Assembly (NCBI GenBank): GCA_024405255.1
Contig: JAKSOY010000001.1
Span: 1-64,000 of the forward strand
DNA length: 64,000 nt
Reading direction: 5' to 3'
From: Kiritimatiellia bacterium
GTDB lineage: Bacteria; Verrucomicrobiota; Kiritimatiellia; RFP12; UBA1067
Made by a program: the position numbers and the translations under genes
In this document: piece by piece, positions 25,570 through 34,695 of the stretch
Position numbering within the stretch: the first letter of the stretch is position 1
How the letters are laid out: each line of letters opens with the position of its first letter
The notes under the pieces: model-generated
Told to the model about the DNA's origin: nothing
Database searches by the model: none
The model's input: the letters and a program-made list of their open reading frames with translations, nothing else

Positions 25570-25779
25570 TTATGTACCACTCGAATTGACCGCGCTGAAA
25601 AGATCGGAATAGCTCGACACTTTCTTGTATGTCACGTGATATTCGGTTCCTTTCTCGCCCAACGCGACAAAGAACTTCTTCGCACACGCAATTTTCGTTT
25701 TCTCGATTTCGCGTAATTGCATCTCAGACATTGATCCCTTCGTCTCTGCGACAAAGTAAAAACGCCTAATTCTTGAATT
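25570..25779 (-). pseudogene. C-terminal fragment of a type III restriction endonuclease (Res) subunit
   Basis: The minus-strand frame ending at 25570 reads RRFYFVAETKGSMSEMQLRE and continues KTKIACAKKFF, ending VSSYSDLFSAVNSSGT. This is the usual C terminus of type III restriction/DEAD-type Res proteins (YFVxETKGS..., EIEKxKI.CAxKFF, ...V.SYxDLF). Only about 67 codons remain; an in-frame stop precedes them and no helicase motifs or Mod gene are present. It adjoins an intact toxin-antitoxin pair, so this is a decayed defence locus. Confidence 0.75.
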
Positions 25780-25804
25780 TCAGTTTCATGACAAACCTTT
25801 GTAA

Positions 25805-25839
25805 TTGACAAGTACGCCATAATTATGTACACTATTCGC
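25805..25839 (+). promoter_or_regulatory. Promoter/operator of the first toxin-antitoxin operon
   Basis: TTGACA (25805-25810), 17 nt, TACACT (25828-25833). The sequence around the -10, TGTACACTATTCGC, is identical to that of the second toxin-antitoxin locus (54153-54166), with the same spacing to TTGACA. GTAC symmetry at the -10 suggests the binding site for the Phd-type antitoxin. Confidence 0.65.
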
Positions 25840-25858
25840 GTCAAAAGGAAAGAGGATT

Positions 25859-26182
25859 ATGCGCACAACGACAACACAACCCAAACGCCCCATTCTTTCG
25901 GAGGATGTCGTCTCGTTTACCGAATGTCGCGGCAAACTGGCCGAATACTTCGAAAAGACGCATACAACGCACCGTCCCATCGTCGTGACGCAGAACGGCC
26001 GTGCCACCACGGTCATCGTCAATCTCAGCGACTGGGAACAGACCTTTGCGGCATGGGAAGAAGCCCGCCTGACCCGTGAGGTCCTTGAAGACTTTAGAAT
26101 CAGCATGGAGCAGTTCAACCGTGGCGAAGGGATTCCCTTCAAGCAGTTCGTCAAAGAGACACGCCAAAAGTTCGGACTATGA
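25859..26182 (+). CDS. Phd/YefM-family antitoxin
   Basis: 107 aa. Typical layout: an N-terminal DNA-binding domain (SEDVVSFTECRGKLAEYF, then HRPIVVTQNGRATTVIVNLSDW at about residues 41-62) and a disordered C-terminal segment that wraps the toxin. It is expected to repress its own promoter and neutralise the ParE/RelE-type toxin encoded next, with which it overlaps by ATGA. An AGGAAAGAGG Shine-Dalgarno precedes the ATG. A related antitoxin lies at 54191-54490. Confidence 0.9.
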   Translation: MRTTTTQPKRPILSEDVVSFTECRGKLAEYFEKTHTTHRPIVVTQNGRATTVIVNLSDWEQTFAAWEEARLTREVLEDFRISMEQFNRGEGIPFKQFVKETRQKFGL

Positions 26183-26481
26183 ACATCGATCTTTCTCCGC
26201 GGTTTCAAGAACTCGTCCACGAGCAGATCGGCATCATCACGGCGGTGAAATATCCCGAAGATGCCGCACGCTGGTTCAACGGACTGATCGAGAAGATATC
26301 CGTTCTCGACACATTCCCGGAAGCCGGACGCCTTTCGCGTGTGCCAGACTTGGCCAACAACGGTATCCGTGAAATCGTTTACGGAACATTCATCGCCTAC
26401 TATGTGATTCAAGGCGATGTCTGTCGTCTGATTTCGCTCCGTCGTTGCGAAATGAATATCGCGTCCACGAGCGATCTCTAA
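26179..26481 (+). CDS. ParE/RelE-superfamily toxin
   Basis: 100 aa. It has the small alpha/beta toxin fold pattern: N-terminal helices (VHEQIGIITAVKYPEDAARW), then LIEKISVLDTFPEAGR, and the REIVYGTFIAYYVI strand with C-terminal RLISLRR. ParE-like members poison gyrase and RelE-like members cleave mRNA; the motif balance (FPEAGR, REI.YG.F.AYY) favours ParE, but this is not decisive. It is full length and apparently intact, coupled to its antitoxin. The 131 bp after it (to 26612) contain a CATCTTC/GAAGATG hairpin but no convincing gene. Confidence 0.88.
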   Translation: MNIDLSPRFQELVHEQIGIITAVKYPEDAARWFNGLIEKISVLDTFPEAGRLSRVPDLANNGIREIVYGTFIAYYVIQGDVCRLISLRRCEMNIASTSDL

Positions 26482-26612
26482 GTGATTGATCGCTCCCCAA
26501 TGTCCGCAGTGTTCTCTTTTAGCATCTCTGCAAAGCGGTCTTTAGTATAAAGCCAACATCTTCCAGAAGATGGATATAGGTTCTTGAATCATACTGAAGC
26601 CTCAGGCCTAAA

Positions 26613-27809
26613 TCAAGGGTTCTTGGGTGGGGTCATCCAGTCGAGGAGGCCGAGGACGACGGCTTCGGCTACCTTTTTCTGACGGTCTGGATCCCAGCTG
26701 GCTTCCTCACCTTCGGGGAGATTGATGAAATCGACCTCCATCAGGCAGCTCGGCACGCAGGGATTCCGGCACACGGCGAATGAACGCATCTGCGCACCGG
26801 CGTCCGTGACAGGTACCATCACGGGCGCGACATGCTTTTGAATGCAGCTGGCCAGGGCCAGTCCATTCGAGGTCGATGCGTAAATCGTCGTGTGGCGGAC
26901 CTGACGCGGATCCCGATTGGCGGCCGTCGCATTATGGTGAACGGAGATAAAGGCATCGACTCGCTGGTCATACGCCATCTGCGGTCGCGAATAGAGCGAA
27001 GGGAACGAGTCGTCTTCGCGCGTCATGACCACGCTAAAACCGGCTTTTTCAAGTTCGGTACGAATGGCCAGCGCCTGCAGAAGGTTGACCTCCTTCTCTC
27101 GCCACCCGTGCGGCGAGAGCGCGCCCGAATCGGAACCGCCATGCCCCGGATCAAGACAGATTCGCACGGAGGAAGGCGGGCGACCATAGGGGGGACGCTC
27201 CGAAAAACCTGCGGCGACATCGGGCACGAGCAATGCCTTTGACGGCACCTTTTCCTTCGGACACATCTGAAGGACCGTCTTCGGCATGAAACCGCGGACG
27301 TTTTCAAGCCAGACGCAGACCCATTCGGTCCCCTTCACTTCCGATCCGCACAAGACGAAATCCTTAGGCAGATAATGCGAGGTTGCACCATCGCCGATTT
27401 CCGTACGCACGCGATTCGTGAAAAGCGAACCGATGGTCTTCCACGCTTTCGGCGGCAGAAGACGCGAACTCTCATCCGAATCGATGACCACGGGGGCCTT
27501 GGTCGAGGTTGAACGAGGCGACTCGACAACGACATGACGCACGAGGCGGTCAAGTCCCGCCGCGACGATCAGCGTATTGGTTCCCGGCTTCACAGGCACC
27601 ATCCGCAGAAAGGCGCCCGTGCGATAGACATCGGTCGTCGCCCCGTTGATGTAGACGGTCTCAGCGCCGTTACGGTCGAGCGCACCGATCACATACGTCT
27701 TATCAACCGGCGGCAACCTCTGATTTTCAGCGGGAAACGCCACACGGATTTCAGCTCGGGCTGTTCCCGAGATCACAAACAGCAGAAATAATAATTGAAA
27801 ACATCTCAT
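26613..27809 (-). CDS. N-acetylmuramoyl-L-alanine amidase (Amidase_3)
   Basis: 398 aa, signal peptide at residues 1-19. The N-terminal 200 residues are beta-rich, possibly SH3-like or AMIN-like wall-binding. The zinc amidase domain (about 210-395) shows the ligand motifs: DPGHGGSDSGA (His), EVNL (Glu), SVHHNA (His) and a catalytic Glu in CLMEVDFI. It cleaves the bond between muramic acid and L-Ala in peptidoglycan. It lies 3 nt after oppC, suggesting that wall turnover and peptide uptake are coordinated. Confidence 0.9.
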   Translation of the reverse strand: MRCFQLLFLLFVISGTARAEIRVAFPAENQRLPPVDKTYVIGALDRNGAETVYINGATTDVYRTGAFLRMVPVKPGTNTLIVAAGLDRLVRHVVVESPRSTSTKAPVVIDSDESSRLLPPKAWKTIGSLFTNRVRTEIGDGATSHYLPKDFVLCGSEVKGTEWVCVWLENVRGFMPKTVLQMCPKEKVPSKALLVPDVAAGFSERPPYGRPPSSVRICLDPGHGGSDSGALSPHGWREKEVNLLQALAIRTELEKAGFSVVMTREDDSFPSLYSRPQMAYDQRVDAFISVHHNATAANRDPRQVRHTTIYASTSNGLALASCIQKHVAPVMVPVTDAGAQMRSFAVCRNPCVPSCLMEVDFINLPEGEEASWDPDRQKKVAEAVVLGLLDWMTPPKNP

Positions 27810-27812
27810 CGG

Positions 27813-28670
27813 CTAGTTCCGTTGATTACGCAAGGCCGGGTCCAACAAGTCACGCAGTTCGTCGGCCAAATGGTTGAACACCAGAACGAGCGTGAAGATC
27901 GCCAACGTGACGAATGTCATTTCCCACCAAATGCCCTGCCACAGACGCAAACGCGCGTTGTTGATCATAATGCCCCAGCTCGGTTCGCCCTGCACGCCAA
28001 TGCCGAGGAAGCTGATGAACACTTCCGTCGCAACCGCACCCGGGAAGCGAATCGAAAACTGAATCAGAATGATGTGGGCGACATTCGGCAGGATGTGCCG
28101 GAACATAATGCGTGCGTGCGAATAGCCGAGGACGCGTGCCGCTTGCACATAGGCGCGATCGCGATGCTTCATGACCTCGGCGCGAATCGTCCGGCAGACG
28201 CCGACCCAAGTCGTGAAGCCAATGCCCAGATAGATGCCCAAGAGCCCCTGCCCGACAACCATCGAGATCGCGAGAATGAAGAGCAGACCCGGCATCGAAG
28301 CCACGGTGGCACAGAGCCAGACGACCACCGAGTCGACCTTTCCGCCGAAATAGCCGCCCAGAAGCCCTAGAAAGACGCCCAGCGGAATCGCGATCAACGA
28401 GGTCATGATTCCCACATGGAACGCGATTCGCGCACCTTGGATCAAGCGCTGGGCGACATCGCGCCCAAGATTGTCCGTCCCCATGATGTGCTGAAGGCTC
28501 GGCGCCTGATACCGCTGCTTCTCATGTACGACATTGTACGAGGGCGTCACATCGCGCGCCTTCGCCACACGGTACTGAACTTCGCCATAGAGCGCCAACG
28601 CGAAATAGGCTGCGATGACGATCAGACAAAGACGTCCGAACAAGCTCAGTTTATGCCACAGCTCTCTCAT
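27813..28670 (-). CDS. oppC: Peptide ABC transporter permease, OppC/DppC family
   Basis: 285 aa. Six helices, with GTDNLGRDVAQRLIQGAR (family hallmark after the first helix) and the EAA-type loop YVQAARVLGYSHARIMFRHI. Imports oligopeptides as a partner of the OppB homologue, whose stop overlaps this start (ATGA). No binding protein or ATPases follow; the next gene is an amidase. It may transport murein peptides (inference). Confidence 0.88.
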   Translation of the reverse strand: MRELWHKLSLFGRLCLIVIAAYFALALYGEVQYRVAKARDVTPSYNVVHEKQRYQAPSLQHIMGTDNLGRDVAQRLIQGARIAFHVGIMTSLIAIPLGVFLGLLGGYFGGKVDSVVVWLCATVASMPGLLFILAISMVVGQGLLGIYLGIGFTTWVGVCRTIRAEVMKHRDRAYVQAARVLGYSHARIMFRHILPNVAHIILIQFSIRFPGAVATEVFISFLGIGVQGEPSWGIMINNARLRLWQGIWWEMTFVTLAIFTLVLVFNHLADELRDLLDPALRNQRN

Positions 28671-29620
28671 CCCAACCTCACTCTCGGATCAAGCCACGCA
28701 TAGGCGAGGTCGGTGATCAGATTCACCCCCTGATACAGCAATGCGCCAAGAACAACCAGCGCGCGCACCACGGCCATATCGGCGGAATGAATGGCATTCA
28801 AGGAAACATTTCCCAAGCCGGGGATGCCGAAGAAGGTCTCCAGCATCAGCGAGCCGGTGAAGAGATAGGGGATCGCGAGCGCGACATACGTCACGATCGG
28901 AATGAGCGAATTGCGCAGCACATGCTTCACCAGGATACGCGGACCCGACAACCCCTTCGCACGCGCGGTACGCACATAGGGCTTGTAGATTTCGTCCAAC
29001 ACGGCCGTGCGGAAGAAACGCACATCCACGCCAAGCGACGAGACGATGCCGATCAGCACCGGCAAGACGAGATAGTACCAATTCGCATATCCCCAAATCG
29101 GGAAAAGCTCGAACTTGTAGGCGAGGAAGAATTGTCCCGACAACACCCACACCACATAGTTGACGCTCATGAGAATCGTCGATCCGACGAGAACCGACCG
29201 ATCCAGCCACCCGCCGCGGAATGCGGCGCAGAGCAAGGCCAACGACAACGCCACGATTGTACCGCCAAGGAGAATCGGCACGGTCAATGTCAACGACGGG
29301 CCGACACCCCGTTTAAGGATGTCGGCGACCGGTTCGTCGTACTGTGTCGAAATGCCGAAATCGCCCTTCGCCAGATTCTTCACGAAGTTGAAGAACTGCG
29401 AATCAAACGCGCTCTCGTCCTTGTTGGTATTCACCAGCAAGGGTTTGTCATAGCCATAGCGATGATTGAAAGCCGCAATCGACTCCTTCGTCGCGTTCTT
29501 GCCCAACACGGTCAGCGCGGGCGAACCACCCACGACGTGGAACAGTACGAACGTGAGCACCAGGATTCCGATTGTCGTTGGAACCAGTTCAAAAAGACGT
29601 CTTAGAATATAGCGAATCAC
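28667..29620 (-). CDS. oppB: Peptide ABC transporter permease, OppB/DppB family
   Basis: 317 aa. Begins IRYILRRLFELVPTTIGI, the standard OppB N terminus, and carries the EAA-loop YVRTARAKGLSGPRILVKHV. The start is GTG at 29620. It heads the oppBC-amidase group and follows a periplasmic coiled-coil protein by 42 nt. Substrate-binding and ATPase subunits are absent from the window. Confidence 0.9.
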   Translation of the reverse strand: MIRYILRRLFELVPTTIGILVLTFVLFHVVGGSPALTVLGKNATKESIAAFNHRYGYDKPLLVNTNKDESAFDSQFFNFVKNLAKGDFGISTQYDEPVADILKRGVGPSLTLTVPILLGGTIVALSLALLCAAFRGGWLDRSVLVGSTILMSVNYVVWVLSGQFFLAYKFELFPIWGYANWYYLVLPVLIGIVSSLGVDVRFFRTAVLDEIYKPYVRTARAKGLSGPRILVKHVLRNSLIPIVTYVALAIPYLFTGSLMLETFFGIPGLGNVSLNAIHSADMAVVRALVVLGALLYQGVNLITDLAYAWLDPRVRLG

Positions 29621-29662
29621 TGTAGTGAATGTAACACAATTGAGGTTGACGGACCATCAGAA

Positions 29663-30481
29663 TCAAAGACCGATGACATGCGTCTCGACCTTGACGTCGG
29701 AAGCTCCCCCGGCGCCACCGCCCTTCAGCATCGGAGCACTTTCCATCAGGTCGTTGATGCCGCTCATCGGACCCGAACTCGTGCAGTCATAGATGTTCTG
29801 CACGGTCTCCTGGATCGTCTTTGCATCGTCGCCCGTGTAGCCGAGTTCGCGCGCGACCTGGCGCATCAGCGTCGCCCGCTCTTCCTTTGCCGCCTCGCGC
29901 ATCTCCATCCCGACTTCGACCATTTCACGAATCGCGTCCTGGTTGAACATCCCGCCGCGCATCTTCTCCGACGCCGCTTCGCGTTTCGCGAAGAGTTCGA
30001 GATAGCGCTTGTGATTCGCCTTTTCCGCCGCGGTCATACCCGACGTGTCGATGGACGACAAGTAGTCCTGACGGCTTTTCGCCCGTTGTGCGAGACGCGC
30101 ACGGAATTGCGCGAAGGCATTCGTCACTTGCGTGAACTGCTCGGACGGAAGACGCTTCTTAAGCGCATCTTCGAGACTTCCATCCTTACCCAGGACGATG
30201 GGTTCTTCCCTCTTGTCCTTCTTAACCGCCACAGACGATTCTGCGACCTTCTTCTTGGCAAACTTCTTCGCGGCACCCGAAGAGGCCTTCGCCTCAGCGA
30301 GCTGGCTCTCGAGCTTGGCAATTCGCTTGCCAGCCATCGAAAGCCTTGCCTCATCCGACTTATGCTGGTTTCGTGCGACCTCCAGCGCTTTGTCGAAGGA
30401 CTTTGCCGCCAAGGATCGACCCGCAAAAATGCCACCGACAACACCCAGCGCGAGACAGACAACTCCAATTATCGTTTTCAT
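29663..30481 (-). CDS. Membrane-anchored coiled-coil protein, unknown function
   Basis: 272 aa. One N-terminal membrane segment or signal anchor (residues 4-22), then a Lys/Ala-rich coiled coil (about 25-100) and a mostly helical charged domain (about 105-240) with a Gly-rich C terminus (MLKGGGAGGASD). AAGGAAA precedes the ATG. It sits between another coiled-coil protein and oppB in the long operon, so an envelope-scaffold role is possible. I do not recognise the family. Confidence 0.75.
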   Translation of the reverse strand: MKTIIGVVCLALGVVGGIFAGRSLAAKSFDKALEVARNQHKSDEARLSMAGKRIAKLESQLAEAKASSGAAKKFAKKKVAESSVAVKKDKREEPIVLGKDGSLEDALKKRLPSEQFTQVTNAFAQFRARLAQRAKSRQDYLSSIDTSGMTAAEKANHKRYLELFAKREAASEKMRGGMFNQDAIREMVEVGMEMREAAKEERATLMRQVARELGYTGDDAKTIQETVQNIYDCTSSGPMSGINDLMESAPMLKGGGAGGASDVKVETHVIGL

Positions 30482-30536
30482 CTTATTTTTTCCTTTCCCT
30501 AAATGAACTTCAGGAACAAAATCATCATTTCTTTTC

Positions 30537-31667
30537 TTATTCCTTCAACTTTTTCGTAATAGCCATAAACTCCTGCTGCACCGTCGCATCGTTGAACATC
30601 TGGATGGGCGGCAGATCAAGTTTCAAAAGCGAATCGAACGCATCCTGATTCGCTTTCGCAAGACGGATCAGATCGCCGGCAAGATTGATCGTCTCGTAGG
30701 AGCTGTCGACGACCTTACGCATCTTTTCGGCAATGCCGAGCTTCTGCTCGATGACGCTTTCATGGGCATCCAGCACGCTCTGGTAAGCCTCGGCCGCCTT
30801 GAATGTCGACTCGTTGATTTCCGCATTGTGGCGGAAGATCTGCCGCTGCTCGCTCGTGAAGGTGTCGTCCATCGCATTCGCAAGCGCCGCGTCACGCGCC
30901 TTCGCCGCGTCCATGCGGATCTGGTTGATCCCCTGGCGCCAGGCGCCGTTCTTGCTCTTCTCCAGATAGTCTTCATAGCAGATGATCTGCACATCGACCA
31001 TCACGAGGTACATGCCATAGTAACGGCGAATGGCCCCCACATCGCCGGACGCCATCAACGTGCGCAGGTTGTCGACGACGGCCGCCACGTTCTTCGCCAC
31101 GATGACACCGTCGATCAGCTCCCCGAAGTTGACGGTAAAGAGGCAGTTCTCCGCCGCTTCACCGCTCACATTCAAACCGAGCGCGCGCAGTTCGGCACAC
31201 ACCTTCTGCGCTTCACCCCGGCGCTTCGACTCCAGGGCGGACCGTTTGTCGGTGAGTTTCTTGATCTTCGCCTCGATTTCGTCTTTCTTCTCAGGACTCA
31301 GCGTCAGGTCTTCGTTTGCGAGCGAAATCTGCTTGTTCAGCTCGCCGATCTGAACGTCGATGCGATCGACCTGTTCGAGAATCTTCTGCGCGTTCGTCGA
31401 AAGGAGAAGCTCACGTACGCGCTTCAGCTCCGCACGGATCTTCTTGTCCTGGTCGTTTTTGTCCTTCGTGAAAAACCAGAATGAACGATCGGGCAGCGAC
31501 TTGCGCTCCTCGCGCAGTTCGCCAATGTCCTGCGAGCGATCGGCCACCTTGCGCCAGTTGCTCCGAACGGACGACTTGATGTCCGAAAGAATCGTCGCCG
31601 GCATCATTTCCGCCGCACCCAGACCCAGCGCACAGGCCAGGCAACATGCCATCAGCATCTTTTTCAT
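30537..31667 (-). CDS. Secreted helical coiled-coil protein, unknown function
   Basis: 376 aa with a signal peptide (residues 1-19) and an almost entirely helical, charged body. Strong coiled-coil stretches are present at about 90-150 (LLSTNAQKILEQVDRIDV, EKKDEIEAKIKKLTDKRSAL). Only a few Cys and no catalytic motif are visible. The ATG overlaps the stop of the FAD enzyme (ATGA), so the two are translationally coupled. Function unknown. Confidence 0.75.
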   Translation of the reverse strand: MKKMLMACCLACALGLGAAEMMPATILSDIKSSVRSNWRKVADRSQDIGELREERKSLPDRSFWFFTKDKNDQDKKIRAELKRVRELLLSTNAQKILEQVDRIDVQIGELNKQISLANEDLTLSPEKKDEIEAKIKKLTDKRSALESKRRGEAQKVCAELRALGLNVSGEAAENCLFTVNFGELIDGVIVAKNVAAVVDNLRTLMASGDVGAIRRYYGMYLVMVDVQIICYEDYLEKSKNGAWRQGINQIRMDAAKARDAALANAMDDTFTSEQRQIFRHNAEINESTFKAAEAYQSVLDAHESVIEQKLGIAEKMRKVVDSSYETINLAGDLIRLAKANQDAFDSLLKLDLPPIQMFNDATVQQEFMAITKKLKE

Positions 31668-33499
31668 TTTGTATTCTTCCTCACGTCCAGATAGGGGTTC
31701 CCTTTCAAGAAGCCACCCCCGTTATAAGTCTGCGGCGGTTGCGGCTTGCCCGTACCGACGCCTTTTGTCATCAACGCCTTCAATTCTTCCAGATGCGTCG
31801 TGTAGACGCCCCGCGGGCGGCAGCCGTTCTTCTTGCAGATGCTGGCCGCCATGCCGACGACTTCGCCCATCATGCCCAAGGTGCGCATCACGCGTACCGT
31901 GCCGAGCGCCACATGCGTCACGCTCACATCGCGGCCCGCCATAAACAGATTGGACACATTCCGCGAGTAGAGACAGCGATACGGCACGGGATACGCATAG
32001 TGGCGATTGTGCGTGCAGATGGACCGGAACGGTTCGCCTTCATAGTTCTTCGTGTTCTTCGGCATCGGATAGTGCAGGTCGATCGGCCAGGTCGTACAAC
32101 ACGTTGCATCCGGATAGATCTTGAAGTCGAAGACATCCTGCTGCGTGAGGATGTGATCGCCCAGCAGACGACGGCTTTCACGCTTGCCTGCGACAAACGC
32201 CACCCACGAGAAAGAACGCTTGGCGTACTTGGCCTTCTTCGGACTCTTGTTCTTCAGATACGACCAGTTCGAATACGCTACGAGCATGCCGTAGTCGCGA
32301 ATGCGTTCGAACTCGGCAATCTGATCGCGCATCATGCCGGTCTCCCAGTCCCAGTCGCCGCGCAAGTTGTGTTCACAGTTCCGCTCGTTGAACGGAATCA
32401 TCCACGGAAGGCTCGGGAAGGCTACTTCGGTCGCATTGGTCTTCGTGTACCACTGAACGCTCGCCCCCATCGTCATGGAATCCGCGACATCTGGCGCCAT
32501 GTCCTCTCCCGTCTCCGCACGCGACTCGCGTCCCATCCGGAAGTCGGCTCCTGCCCGCGCACCGATGTTGCCATCGCCTGTCGCATCCACAAACAACGGG
32601 GCCGTGAAGCGCGTGAGCGCCCCCGAGACGGTGTCGACGCCGACGACGGAAACAATCGCATCCCCTTCTTTATTCACGCCTTGCACTCGCGTGTTGAGGT
32701 AGAGATGAATGTTCTTTTCCGCAGCGACGACATCCAGCTTCCGCTTGTCTTCATAGCGTCCGGCCGGTTGCGCATTACCACCCTGCGCCGGACCGATCTC
32801 CGCCACCACATCGCCCAGACGCGGATAGGGACCAAGATTGATCGCACCGCCCAGATGCACGCGCACTTCGGAGGAGTTGGCGCCACCGAGTACCGGACGA
32901 TCCTGCACCAGGGCGACGTTGAGACCCAGTCGCGCCGCCGAAATTGCCGCACACGTACCGGCGATTCCTCCGCCGACAACGACGAGATCCGCCGACACGT
33001 CCTTGAAGGACTTCTTCGCACACGGCTTCTGCGGCTTCTGTCCGGTCGTCAGGCAGATCGCATCGCAGCGCCCGTCGAATCCCGTGAGATCGTGAAGCGC
33101 AAGCTTGACCGTGCCCGCTGCCAACTTGACCTTGCCGGCAAACTGCCAGCGCCAGTCGCCCGATCCCGTGCCCAGGTTCGCGGGGATTTCAACGTCGTTC
33201 ACCTTCACGCGGAAAATGCCCGCCGCCTCCGTGCTCCAGGGCGCGGTCCAGTTGCGCGTTAAGGCATAGACGTTGTAGATGCCTGCTTCGGGCACCTCAA
33301 CTTCAGTCGTCGCATCCGCCACGGGCGTTCCCATGCCGTGCGCGAGAAGGAACGGGGACCCCATCTGATCCATAAACTGCGAATCGTTCACCCAGCCGCC
33401 GTGATGCTTGAACTGTTCCGCTTCGACACAGACGAGTTGCGCGCCGCACAGCGAAGTGGCGAGAATTATTCCGCACAGACTGACAATGAACTTCCGCAT
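31664..33499 (-). CDS. Secreted FAD-dependent oxidoreductase (FAD_oxidored family) with N-terminal beta domain
   Basis: 611 aa. Signal peptide (residues 1-20). A beta-sandwich of about 120 residues like the golvesin/CBM-type N domain (EAGIYNVYALTRNW, FRVKVNDVEI) follows. The FAD domain starts at about 168 with DLVVVGGGIAGTCAAISAAR and continues with GGANSSEVRVHLGGA, FVDATGDGNIGARAGADFR and the C-terminal FAD-site MAGRDVSVTHVALGTVRVMR. PVC bacteria carry many copies near polysaccharide or sulfatase genes; substrates are largely unknown. GGAGGA precedes the ATG. Confidence 0.85.
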   Translation of the reverse strand: MRKFIVSLCGIILATSLCGAQLVCVEAEQFKHHGGWVNDSQFMDQMGSPFLLAHGMGTPVADATTEVEVPEAGIYNVYALTRNWTAPWSTEAAGIFRVKVNDVEIPANLGTGSGDWRWQFAGKVKLAAGTVKLALHDLTGFDGRCDAICLTTGQKPQKPCAKKSFKDVSADLVVVGGGIAGTCAAISAARLGLNVALVQDRPVLGGANSSEVRVHLGGAINLGPYPRLGDVVAEIGPAQGGNAQPAGRYEDKRKLDVVAAEKNIHLYLNTRVQGVNKEGDAIVSVVGVDTVSGALTRFTAPLFVDATGDGNIGARAGADFRMGRESRAETGEDMAPDVADSMTMGASVQWYTKTNATEVAFPSLPWMIPFNERNCEHNLRGDWDWETGMMRDQIAEFERIRDYGMLVAYSNWSYLKNKSPKKAKYAKRSFSWVAFVAGKRESRRLLGDHILTQQDVFDFKIYPDATCCTTWPIDLHYPMPKNTKNYEGEPFRSICTHNRHYAYPVPYRCLYSRNVSNLFMAGRDVSVTHVALGTVRVMRTLGMMGEVVGMAASICKKNGCRPRGVYTTHLEELKALMTKGVGTGKPQPPQTYNGGGFLKGNPYLDVRKNTK

Positions 33500-33526
33500 A
33501 CCGAGTCCTCCGTAATCGAAACGGGC

Positions 33527-34672
33527 CTACTTGACCTGCTTCAACTTTTTCAGCACCTCTTCCCCGCTCGCACACGCCACGCCGCCCTTCGGCAGAACAG
33601 CCGTCCCCGTTCCCCAGGCGAACGACTTGCCGCCGCGCTCTGCGAACGCCGCAATCGACTTCTTGACGGACTTGCCCAAACCGTACTTCCATCCATTCGG
33701 GAAGACAAGCACATCAAGATGCTCGATCTTGCCTTCGAGAACTTCGCCGTCGGTGATCGGCAACAGGTCGTAGGCCGGATCGTTTTCAATCGCCAGCAAT
33801 GTCCGCTGCGCCTCAATGCTGTTGATTTCATCCGCGAAGAAGCCAACCGTGAGCGCACGCGGCGAACGCGGACGCGGCGGCTGCGACATCGTCACGCCCG
33901 TCACCCATTTGAACGCACCCTGTAGAACTTCGCGCGTCGAGGCATAGTATTCGGGATGGCAGCTCGTCACAAAGACGCGGCCCTTGCCGAAGGTACCGCC
34001 GATCAGAGCGGCACGGCCCATCATCTCGGGCTTCGACCCCGGCTTCATGAAGTCGGCGTTGTTCACGCCCCAGACTTCGAACTTCGACTCGGGGAAGCTG
34101 TTCGTGCTCGGCTCGAGAACGGGTCCGTGGCTGTAACGCAGACCATAGATGTTTTCCGAAAGTCCCAGCGCTTTCTGTCCGGCCGGCGTGAGCTTCACGC
34201 TGAGCTTGGTCTGTCCCTTCGACCCCGCCCGATAGAACGGAATCACGCCGATGCCGCGCGACTGGTCGTAGACGGGGTCCATCAGCAGACAGCAACCCGC
34301 GCACGTTCCCAGGTAGCCGCCGCCCTTGCGAATGAACGCCTTGATCCGTTCGGTTCCGTTCGTGCCGAGTCCGCGCTTGATCGCCGGCGACGAACCGCCC
34401 GGCATCACGAGAAGGTCGAGCTTGTCGAGCGCGCCGTTTTGCACGGCTTCCTCATCGAGAAGCGTCAGCGAAATTTCCGGTGCCAGGTTCAGCATCCGCA
34501 CCCATTCGCAGCACCCCGAGCCATACGGGCCCTTTCCGACATAGACACCCGTGCGCACGAGCTTCTTCGTCGCACCCGTCGCGGTTTCGGTCGGCTGCGT
34601 GGTCGTACAGCCCGCCATCACAAGAGCTGTCGCACCGGCCAGCCAAATAGACTTCATCATCGCATTCATCAT
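33527..34672 (-). CDS. Lipoprotein with a BPL_N (glutamine amidotransferase-like) domain
   Basis: 381 aa. Lipobox LVMAGC near residue 22. One amidotransferase-like domain follows with LVMPGGSSPA, the Cys elbow GTCAGCC and GPVLEPST, like the domains of the protein at 233-2557. The C-terminal 110 residues form a weaker Rossmann-like copy. The start is ATG at 34672, with GAAGGA upstream; an in-frame GTG four codons earlier is less likely because that Shine-Dalgarno would lie inside it. It lies between the metallophosphoesterase and FAD enzyme genes in the long operon. Function unknown, perhaps an exported amidase/protease-like enzyme. Confidence 0.8.
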   Translation of the reverse strand: MMNAMMKSIWLAGATALVMAGCTTTQPTETATGATKKLVRTGVYVGKGPYGSGCCEWVRMLNLAPEISLTLLDEEAVQNGALDKLDLLVMPGGSSPAIKRGLGTNGTERIKAFIRKGGGYLGTCAGCCLLMDPVYDQSRGIGVIPFYRAGSKGQTKLSVKLTPAGQKALGLSENIYGLRYSHGPVLEPSTNSFPESKFEVWGVNNADFMKPGSKPEMMGRAALIGGTFGKGRVFVTSCHPEYYASTREVLQGAFKWVTGVTMSQPPRPRSPRALTVGFFADEINSIEAQRTLLAIENDPAYDLLPITDGEVLEGKIEHLDVLVFPNGWKYGLGKSVKKSIAAFAERGGKSFAWGTGTAVLPKGGVACASGEEVLKKLKQVK

Positions 34673-34695
34673 TATTTCCTTCACTTGAGTGTCGA

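Noticed and set aside
26500..26608. Possible peptide-like frame (LGLRLQYDSRTYIHLLEDVG) after the amidase gene
   Set aside because: Only about 30 codons, no start codon or family match, and it overlaps a small hairpin. Too weak to call a gene remnant.
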